From Acidobacteriota bacterium (GTDB lineage Bacteria; Acidobacteriota; Vicinamibacteria; Vicinamibacterales; UBA823): 5,236 bases of DNA. Positions 1 to 5,236 of this stretch are shown in pieces. The position numbers and the translations under genes were made by a program. Location: the NCBI GenBank assembly GCA_003509065.1, contig DODG01000170.1, forward strand, positions 1 to 5,236. The letters run 5' to 3'. The notes under the pieces are model-generated. The model was not told where the DNA came from. It saw only the letters and a list, made by a program, of their open reading frames with translations, and made no database searches. Each line of letters starts with the position of its first letter. The first letter of the stretch is position 1.

Positions 1-1136
1 AGGGTTAGATAAAGTTTTGGCTGATACCGTTGACAATCAATATCCGGTACCACATGAATTCGATCCAATAATCCATTGATGCCAGGATCATGAAATCTGT
101 TCATGCCCTCATAACTGACTTCTCCCGCTATCCAGGCCAATCCTGCACAAAAAGATGCGCTCATAATTGTTTGGGGGAATGCCTCAAATGGTCCTTTATA
201 TTGGACACCAAAGAATTCTGCCTCGAAAGGGTGCATATGTATTTGTAGTTTCTTTAGTGTCAGATCGTCTATTTTTTTCCTAAGTTCGATCACTCCCCGG
301 ATTATTCCCCGATGAAACTGGCATACTGGATAAGGTTTCATGGCGACATTCATGAATTCGTACTTTTTGCCTAGTTCATCGACCAAGCGCTGATCATATT
401 GTTTTTCAGTGCTACTAAAAGCTCTATAAAATCCTGCCGGACCGTGCAACGTCTCCCGTGACGCAGTGATTCCTGCTTTAGCATAAGCTGCGGCACGAAC
501 CCCCAGTTGCGCGGCAGTTCCCGCGTGCAGTACGTATTCCTCTGTTCCCCCATTTACGAATTCTCTTAAGCCTGAAGCATAGTTCGCGGCTAATCGCAGA
601 GCATTGGTAGTTTCGGTGACGTTTAATGACATCAGGCGTGCGGTCGCTGCAGCCGCGCCAAAAACGCCATAGATCGATGTTGTCCGAAATCCCCGCGCGC
701 TAGCATCGGAAGCGTGATCACGCCCTATACGTAACGCCGTCTCGTACCCGACAATAGTTGATGCAAGCACATCGGCACCCGATGCCATCTCTTTTTCCGA
801 GATGGCCAACACAGCAGGTAGCACTGCGACCCCTATATGCCCGGCTGAATGGGCATCTTCCTGGAGTCGCGTGTGCATTAAAGCGCCATTGGCGATAACA
901 GAGTTATCTACACTACAGAATCGTCCATCGAACAATCGTCGAGCATCAGATTGGTTTACTGACTCCAGAAGATCTAATGCCGCAACTATTTTTGAAACTG
1001 GTCGGGATGGTGCACCACCGATTCCGATGACAATGCCATATAGAATGGCCGCTTTTGCTTTTTCTACGACAAAAGGTGGATAGTCGGAATAACGTGATTC
1101 AACGACGAAGTGTGAAAGTTGATTGAGTTTATCCAT
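1..1136 (-). CDS. MmgE/PrpD family protein, C-terminus cut by the window edge
   Basis: An open frame of 378 codons begins at the ATG at 1136-1134 and is still open at the left edge, so the C-terminal part (family members are usually about 450-500 residues) is missing. Family marks seen in order: an N-terminal helix region ending in VVEKAKAAILYGI (23-35); NGALMHTRLQEDAHSAGHIG (83-102), matching the conserved Asp/His segment before VLPA; a small-residue-rich helix YGVFGAAAATARLM (156-169); HAGTAAQLGVRAAAYAKAGI (204-223); a GPAGFYRAF stretch (232-240); and KPYPVCQFHRG (267-277), which carries a conserved His. The superfamily comprises cytosolic 2-methylcitrate dehydratase, cis-aconitate decarboxylase and iminodisuccinate epimerase. 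The exact reaction cannot be assigned, and some usual active-site positions look replaced (see findings). The start is favoured because the N-terminus fits the family; a TTG five codons upstream is the only notable alternative, and the ribosome-binding site is weak. It lies 80 bases downstream of hyuA on the same strand and is probably co-transcribed. The prpD name is avoided because this is not evidently a methylcitrate enzyme. Confidence 0.87.
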   Translation of the reverse strand, partial: MDKLNQLSHFVVESRYSDYPPFVVEKAKAAILYGIVIGIGGAPSRPVSKIVAALDLLESVNQSDARRLFDGRFCSVDNSVIANGALMHTRLQEDAHSAGHIGVAVLPAVLAISEKEMASGADVLASTIVGYETALRIGRDHASDASARGFRTTSIYGVFGAAAATARLMSLNVTETTNALRLAANYASGLREFVNGGTEEYVLHAGTAAQLGVRAAAYAKAGITASRETLHGPAGFYRAFSSTEKQYDQRLVDELGKKYEFMNVAMKPYPVCQFHRGIIRGVIELRKKIDDLTLKKLQIHMHPFEAEFFGVQYKGPFEAFPQTIMSASFCAGLAWIAGEVSYEGMNRFHDPGINGLLDRIHVVPDIDCQRYQPKLYLT

Positions 1137-1216
1137 CGAATCCGCGTGCAACGTTGCTAAGCAGTTGGTGCAAATTCACAGTGACCAATATTGGCACACG
1201 TCCTGGCAGAACAGGG
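1137..1216 (-). other. hyuA to MmgE/PrpD intergenic gap
   Basis: These 80 bases separate the hyuA stop codon from the start of the MmgE/PrpD gene. They contain the inverted repeat at 1181-1197 and a second possible pairing, TTGGT (1165-1169) with ACCAA (1184-1188). On the minus strand I see no convincing -35/-10 pair and no hairpin followed by a T run. The gap is therefore most simply an intra-operon spacer, with a possible regulatory or RNA-processing element. Confidence 0.5.
1181..1197. repeat. Short near-perfect inverted repeat
   Basis: The core CCAATATTGG (1185-1194) is a perfect 10-base palindrome. It is flanked by GTG (1181-1183) and CAC (1195-1197), so the symmetry extends to 16 paired bases with a single unpaired A at 1184. 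It lies 20-36 bases downstream of the hyuA stop and 45-61 bases before the next start codon. It could be an operator half-site pair for a dimeric regulator. The hairpin would have almost no loop, so it is a poor terminator, and no T run follows. Chance is possible for a palindrome of this length. Confidence 0.3.
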
Positions 1217-3352
1217 TTAGGTGACCGCAAGAGTGATTATCATATTCCAGTTCTTGCCGATGTGGACTGTCCATCCGGGAGGCACCAGGGTTGTTGAGTC
1301 ATATTCTTCGACAACAATGGGTCCTGATAATGGTTCCGCGCTCAACTGTGTTCGAGTAACAATCTTAGTATTAATCGGTCCCGTTTGAGGGTCTATAACT
1401 ATTTTCCTCGTACTATTATTTTCTGCTGGGTTTATATCTTGGTAATCCCACGCATGGTCGTGAGCGACTCCACGCGAAACGCGTGCCAGCATGCGGCAAT
1501 TTACGATCTCGAAAACAGTTGACGAACCTCGGTGCCCATAGGTGCGCTCAAACTCTTTTTCAAAAGATGCGGTGGCTTCAGTAATTAAATTGTGGTCAAT
1601 TGCAAAGTCGGTTAGTGGTATCGTTATTTCCGAACTTTGCCCTAGATAGCGAATGTCCATGAAGGCAGAACAATGAACGGTGCTTTCATCAAAACCTTCT
1701 TGTTTGGCTCGAGAAATCACTTCAATGTTCATCTGTTCGAAAACAGATTGCAACAAGGGGATCTGTAATTTATCGGTGGGCATTACTACAGATCTGATCG
1801 TGTGGTGTTCGACCTGGGCTTCAAGGAGACCGAACGCGCTAAACAAGCCTGGAGCTGGGGGAACAATTACTGTTGTAATATTCAAGGATCGCGCAACATC
1901 GCAGGCGTGCAACGGTCCAGCTCCACCAAAGGCCATAAGAACGAATTCCGCTGGGTCGCGCCCTCTCTCGACCGAAACAGATTTTATGGCCCGTACCATA
2001 TTAGAATTTGCGATCGTGTAGACACCATGTGCGGCTTCCAACACATCGAGGCCTGTGGGTTTGGCGATGTGTTCGGAAACTGCGGCCTCAGCTAAAGATG
2101 GGTTAATTTTTAGAGCACCGCCTGCTAACGAATCTGGATTGAGATACCCAAGGACGAGATTAGCGTCGGTGACAGTTGGATATTGGTTCCCGAAGCCATA
2201 GCACGCGGGTCCGGGGTCAGCTCCAGCACTGCGCGGTCCTACTCGAACGGCACCAGCGGTATCGACTTGGGCGATACTGCCACCGCCGGCGCCGACTTCA
2301 GAAATATCAACCACGGGGATTCGTAACAGATAACCGCTACCCCGGACCAGACGACTACTTACTGATACAGGAGAACCAACTTCATATTCACCCGCCCGTA
2401 GAATTTCACCTTGCTCAATAATGGAAGCCTTGGTTGTGGTTCCACCCATATCTAGAGTGATGACGTTAGGATAGTTGCCTTTCCTAGCGACTTCGGCCGC
2501 CGCAATCACCCCGGCTGCCGGCCCCGACTCAATGATGGTTACTGGTTGTTTGCTCGCCGTGACCGAGGGTATGAGTCCACCGTTAGATTGCATCACCAGT
2601 ATTGGCGCAGATACTGACAACCTTTTCAAGTTCTCACGCAGTTCATCAAGGTAGTGCCCAATGAGGGGTGCTACATAGGCATTGACGACCGTTGTACTGG
2701 TTCTTTCGAACTCCTTTATTTCAGGTAGCACTTCATGCGAAAGAGAGACATATACATCCGGCAGCTCGTTTCGAATGGTTTCACCGATCTCTTGTTCGTG
2801 CGATGGATTCATGTAGGAGTGCAACAGGCACACCGCTACAGATGTGACGGATGCGTCACGTAACCGCTGTATGGCATCCTGTAAAGAGGACTTGTCAAGA
2901 GGTGTTGAAATGTTACCGGCAGCATCTACTCGTTCGTTAACTTCACATCGAAGAAAACGATCCACTAGGGGCGCTGGCTTTTGCCAGTTCAGATCATAGG
3001 AGAAGGGTATTCGAATGCGGCGAAGTTCGAGAACATCTCGAAACCCCTTAGTCGTAATAAGACCTGTCCGTGCTCCTTTCCGTTCCAGAATAGCATTCGT
3101 AGCGACAGTAGTCGCATGCACTACTTCATTAATTGATTCCCCATCAATGTTTTTTTGAGACAGATATTTCTCGATTCCAGACACTATCGCCCTGGAATAA
3201 TCATCAGGTGTGGATGGGACTTTCAGTTTATCGAGATGCTGATCGGCATTTGTGAATACCAGGTCAGTGAAAGTGCCGCCAATATCGACACCCACTCGCA
3301 TTCCTGAGGGTAGAGGTGTCATAGTTTCCGGTTTAGTTGGACTCTTTTTCAT
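1217..3352 (-). CDS. hyuA: Hydantoinase/oxoprolinase family protein, subunit A (HyuA-like, ATP-binding)
   Basis: This is the ATP-binding subunit of an ATP-dependent hydantoinase/oxoprolinase-type enzyme, expected to phosphorylate the substrate carbonyl in the cytosol in complex with HyuB. Numbered from the ATG at 3352 (711 residues, TAA stop), it shows the phosphate-binding DIGGTFTD (23-30); HATTVATNAILERKGARTG (79-97); SGPAAGVIAA (276-285); the second nucleotide-site motif DMGGTTTK (301-308); EVGAGGGSIA (352-361); GPRSAGADPGPACYG (372-386); FGGAGPLHACDVA (475-487); PGLFSAFG (501-508); and a C-terminal region with YLGQSSEITIPL (569-580). This covers the N-terminal and main hydantoinase A domains plus the C-terminal domain, so the gene is complete. 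The start is uncertain. The frame is open to a GTG at 3391. ATG 3352 has GGGGAG just upstream (only three bases of spacing) and gives a 20-base overlap with hyuB. ATG 3322, just after the hyuB stop, is also credible. The substrate is unknown: hydantoin, lactam, oxoproline and ketone carboxylation are all family possibilities. Confidence 0.93.
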   Translation of the reverse strand: MKKSPTKPETMTPLPSGMRVGVDIGGTFTDLVFTNADQHLDKLKVPSTPDDYSRAIVSGIEKYLSQKNIDGESINEVVHATTVATNAILERKGARTGLITTKGFRDVLELRRIRIPFSYDLNWQKPAPLVDRFLRCEVNERVDAAGNISTPLDKSSLQDAIQRLRDASVTSVAVCLLHSYMNPSHEQEIGETIRNELPDVYVSLSHEVLPEIKEFERTSTTVVNAYVAPLIGHYLDELRENLKRLSVSAPILVMQSNGGLIPSVTASKQPVTIIESGPAAGVIAAAEVARKGNYPNVITLDMGGTTTKASIIEQGEILRAGEYEVGSPVSVSSRLVRGSGYLLRIPVVDISEVGAGGGSIAQVDTAGAVRVGPRSAGADPGPACYGFGNQYPTVTDANLVLGYLNPDSLAGGALKINPSLAEAAVSEHIAKPTGLDVLEAAHGVYTIANSNMVRAIKSVSVERGRDPAEFVLMAFGGAGPLHACDVARSLNITTVIVPPAPGLFSAFGLLEAQVEHHTIRSVVMPTDKLQIPLLQSVFEQMNIEVISRAKQEGFDESTVHCSAFMDIRYLGQSSEITIPLTDFAIDHNLITEATASFEKEFERTYGHRGSSTVFEIVNCRMLARVSRGVAHDHAWDYQDINPAENNSTRKIVIDPQTGPINTKIVTRTQLSAEPLSGPIVVEEYDSTTLVPPGWTVHIGKNWNMIITLAVT

Positions 3353-5087
3353 GGGCTCCCCGGAGGATTTCGGTCGCGGGTTCGTCGACACACCATGGCG
3401 GGCCGTTCAGGCAGACGCCGTACATTTCCTCAGCGGCTTCTTTGGTCACTTTGTCATTGATGACATCCGATAAAACCAGGCTGGGGTCTCGTTCAAAAGG
3501 ACTTCCATAACCGCCAGACCCGGCGGTCGTGTGGCAGATAGATTGTCCCTTTTTTATCTGTCGCACGAATTTTGTAGGTAATTGTTCAGAACAACCTTGC
3601 TCAATTAGTTCGTTGTTAGAGGGCGCGCCTGATTTACCACCGTAAAGTCCATACGGGGGATGCATACGACGATCAGATCGAAGTTGAATTGTTGCGGACT
3701 CGCCCAGATACGTAAGCTGTCTGCGTACAGCCATTCCACCGCGCCACTTACCAGCTCCTCCGCTGTCTGTTACTAATTCATATTTATCTACTTGCAGGGG
3801 GGATTGTTTCTCTACCATCTCGCATGGTGCATTCCCTACGTTTGCTGCAGGATTCGCTACACCGTCCAAACCATCACGATTCAGGCCTCCCCCCCAGTTG
3901 CCCATCACAGCCTCTCGAAACATATTGAAGCGCCCATCAATGTCGTAGCCAGAAATACTGTAACTCGTCGTGCCTCCCTCACCGGGTGCTCTTATGCGCT
4001 TCGGCACGGCGAAAGAAAGTGCACCAGTGATGGCATCTATAACTCGAAAGCCCGTCACGCCACGGGCTGCACAGGCACCCGGAGCCCGGGGATTGAGAAT
4101 CGACCCCAGTTCCGCTTTGACAGCCACGGGGCGAAAAAATCCGGAATTGTTAGGGGCATCCGACGACATCACCGATCTCAATGCAAAATACACAGATGAC
4201 TTTACGAACGACATTGTGCAGTTGATGGCACCCTGTACCTGTTTAGAACTACCCTGAAAGTCGAACAGAATTTCGTCGTGAGTTACTTCGATGCGAACTT
4301 TGATTGGTATGGGTATACCCATATTGACACCATCATCGTCAAGAAAGTCTTCGAACTTATATGTGCCATCGGGTATAGAGAGAATGGTGTTTCGTGCTGC
4401 CCGTTCGCTGTAGTTGAGTAGTTCATCGAAATACTCCTCTAGCATGTCGATGCCGTATTTGTCTGCCAATTCCTGTATGCCGCGCTCTCCAATTCGGCAG
4501 GCTGCATATTGGGCATCCAGGTCACCTTCCACGACATCTGGAATACGGACATTCAGCCGGATGATCCGCAATAGCATATCGTTCCGTTTGCCTTTCTCGT
4601 ATAACTTGACGATAGGTATGCGTAAGCCCTCCTGAAAGATTTCAGTCGAGTCCGCTGCGCTGGATCCCGGAACACGGCCACCCATGTCATTGAAATGAGC
4701 GACGAGAACAACAAATCCCAACATATAGTCATTTCTGAATACCGGCATGAACATAAAAATATCTGGGAGATGCATGCCTCCCGCTACATAAGGATCATTC
4801 AGAATGACGACATCACCGGCGACAAAGTCGTCGCCCAAATGTTCTAAGACCTTATCCATTGCGTCCGGAATCGATCCAAGATGCAGGGGTAGACTAAGGC
4901 CTTGTGCAATCATTCTGCCCTGTCTGTCGCAAAAGGCGCTCGACAAATCCATTGTGTCTTTCATGATGGACGAATAGGCTGTTCGAACCACAGTAAGCAC
5001 CATCTCGTCAACAACAGAACCTATCGCGTTTTTAATTAATTCCAAGTGAACTGGATTAAACCCTGAATTTGTTTTTATGGCGGTCAT
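3333..5087 (-). CDS. hyuB: Hydantoinase B/oxoprolinase family protein (HyuB-like)
   Basis: This complete 584-residue protein is of normal length for a separate HyuB subunit. HyuB is the partner of HyuA and carries the metal-dependent half of the reaction acting on the activated substrate in the cytosol. Family features in order: an N-terminal segment with VVDEMVLTVVRTAYSSIMKD (25-44) and FCDRQGRMIAQG (52-63); NDPYVAGGMHLPDI (97-110), with H106 and D109 as likely metal ligands; AHFNDMGGRVPGS (130-142); a central ARGVTGFRVIDAITGAL (341-357); the Gly-rich DSGGAGKWRGGMAVRRQ (441-457); and the typical C-terminal GSGGYGSPFERDP (523-535). The ATG at 5087 is preceded by AAGGGA about 10 bases upstream (plus-strand 5098-5103), and its N-terminus fits the family. 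It begins 49 bases after the end of the upstream membrane-protein gene, and its end overlaps the likely hyuA start, so translational coupling and a 1:1 complex are plausible. The order hyuB-hyuA is the reverse of the more familiar hyuA-hyuB. The substrate is not deducible. Confidence 0.94.
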   Translation of the reverse strand: MTAIKTNSGFNPVHLELIKNAIGSVVDEMVLTVVRTAYSSIMKDTMDLSSAFCDRQGRMIAQGLSLPLHLGSIPDAMDKVLEHLGDDFVAGDVVILNDPYVAGGMHLPDIFMFMPVFRNDYMLGFVVLVAHFNDMGGRVPGSSAADSTEIFQEGLRIPIVKLYEKGKRNDMLLRIIRLNVRIPDVVEGDLDAQYAACRIGERGIQELADKYGIDMLEEYFDELLNYSERAARNTILSIPDGTYKFEDFLDDDGVNMGIPIPIKVRIEVTHDEILFDFQGSSKQVQGAINCTMSFVKSSVYFALRSVMSSDAPNNSGFFRPVAVKAELGSILNPRAPGACAARGVTGFRVIDAITGALSFAVPKRIRAPGEGGTTSYSISGYDIDGRFNMFREAVMGNWGGGLNRDGLDGVANPAANVGNAPCEMVEKQSPLQVDKYELVTDSGGAGKWRGGMAVRRQLTYLGESATIQLRSDRRMHPPYGLYGGKSGAPSNNELIEQGCSEQLPTKFVRQIKKGQSICHTTAGSGGYGSPFERDPSLVLSDVINDKVTKEAAEEMYGVCLNGPPWCVDEPATEILRGAHEKESN

Positions 5088-5097
5088 AAGGTGAGAA

Positions 5098-5103
5098 TCC
5101 CTT
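5098..5103 (-). promoter_or_regulatory. Probable ribosome-binding site of hyuB
   Basis: Read on the minus strand this is AAGGGA, ending 10 bases before the ATG at 5087. It is a partial Shine-Dalgarno match with slightly long spacing, and no better match lies nearer the start. It supports the 5087 start. Confidence 0.4.
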
Positions 5104-5110
5104 AAGCGAT

Positions 5111-5131
5111 ACAGATCTGTGAAATGCAGAT
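5111..5131. repeat. Palindrome and overlapping inverted repeat in the hyuB leader
   Basis: ACAGATCTGT (5111-5120) is a perfect 10-base palindrome. Overlapping it, ATCTG (5115-5119) and CAGAT (5127-5131) form an inverted repeat around a 7-base spacer. It sits in the 49-base gap between the upstream stop codon and the hyuB start. It could be an operator or a weak RNA hairpin controlling hyuB, but the arms are short and no T run follows. I cannot assign a regulator. Confidence 0.25.
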
Positions 5132-5136
5132 GTGGG

Positions 5137-5236
5137 TTAGTTCGAGTCTTCGCCCGAGAAATTTTTCTTTCGGTATCCTAACAACCACGCTGTTAATTGG
5201 AGCACGACAATCACCACGAGAACACACAAGAAAACG
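5137..5236 (-). CDS. C-terminal end of a membrane protein, possibly a transporter (partial)
   Basis: A minus-strand frame enters from the right edge and stays open for 32 codons to a TAA at 5139-5137. It reads VFLCVLVVIVVLQLTAWLLG, then YRKKNFSGEDSN. This is a strongly hydrophobic stretch of about 20 residues followed at once by a basic cluster (R, K, K) and a short polar tail. That pattern is typical of the last transmembrane helix of an inner-membrane protein with a cytoplasmic C-terminus (positive-inside rule). The other minus frame open here (ending near 5102) lacks such a pattern. The stop lies 49 bases before hyuB on the same strand, so the two are probably in one operon. A permease feeding substrate to HyuAB would fit, but the family cannot be named from 32 residues. 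Confidence 0.55.
   Translation of the reverse strand, partial: VFLCVLVVIVVLQLTAWLLGYRKKNFSGEDSN

Noticed and set aside
1..8. AGGGTTAG at the window start repeated at 1213-1220, considered as a direct repeat or attachment site bounding the MmgE/PrpD gene
   Set aside because: It is only 8 bases, one copy is inside coding sequence and the other spans the hyuA stop. There is no extended identity and no mobile-element gene.
371..553. Minus-strand 60-codon open frame
   Set aside because: It is an alternative frame inside the MmgE/PrpD gene, whose own frame is open throughout and carries the family motifs.
802..1083. Plus-strand open frame opposite the MmgE/PrpD gene
   Set aside because: It is antisense to a gene with clear family motifs, has no recognisable domain and no supporting ribosome-binding site.
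1680..2421. Several plus-strand open frames opposite hyuA
   Set aside because: They lie antisense to conserved HyuA motifs, and their composition reflects the complementary coding strand.
3889..3895. Run of seven C (seven G in the hyuB sense strand) as a possible phase-variation tract
   Set aside because: The tract is short, encodes the Gly-rich NWGGGLNRD segment in frame, and the gene is intact. Chance is the simplest reading.
3792..4257. Two overlapping plus-strand open frames opposite hyuB
   Set aside because: They lie antisense to conserved HyuB sequence with no recognisable domain, and they overlap one another in different frames.
1217..5087. Acetone carboxylase operon
   Set aside because: The HyuA/HyuB-like subunits are related, but no small third subunit is seen next to them, and the downstream MmgE/PrpD gene is not a known part of that system. 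It is not fully excluded because the cluster extends beyond the window.
5088..5136. Possible promoter for hyuB
   Set aside because: No convincing -35/-10 pair is visible on the minus strand in this 49-base gap. Transcription more likely starts upstream of the window.

Overview
The window is a tightly packed, single-strand (minus) gene cluster from a bacterium. Read in the direction of transcription (right to left) the order is: the last 32 codons of a membrane protein cut off by the right edge (5236-5137); a complete hydantoinase B/oxoprolinase-type subunit, HyuB (5087-3333); a complete hydantoinase A-type subunit, HyuA (about 3352-1217), overlapping the end of hyuB; an 80-base gap with a short inverted repeat; and an MmgE/PrpD-family protein that starts at 1136 and runs off the left edge after 378 codons. 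No RNA gene, CRISPR array, insertion sequence or convincing terminator was found. The stretches without a gene are short (49 and 80 bases).

Taxonomy cannot be fixed from this window. Base composition looks balanced (roughly half G+C by eye), and the layout would suit a free-living heterotroph, possibly a proteobacterium. That is an impression, not a measurement.

HyuA and HyuB together form the ATP-dependent enzyme family that includes N-methylhydantoinase, 5-oxoprolinase, caprolactamase and the acetone/acetophenone carboxylases. No small third subunit like that of acetone carboxylase is present between or beside them, so an ATP-driven cyclic amide or lactam ring opening is the more natural reading, but the substrate cannot be read from sequence. 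The MmgE/PrpD protein belongs to a superfamily of dehydratases, decarboxylases, isomerases and epimerases acting on small carboxylic acids (2-methylcitrate dehydratase, cis-aconitate decarboxylase, iminodisuccinate epimerase). Its position suggests it may act on a substrate or product of the HyuAB step. The hydrophobic protein tail upstream of hyuB is compatible with a transporter importing the substrate. Taken together, this looks like a small catabolic operon: import, ATP-dependent hydrolysis or carboxylation, then isomerisation or dehydration of an organic acid. No exotic system (defence, mobile or repeat-based) was seen.
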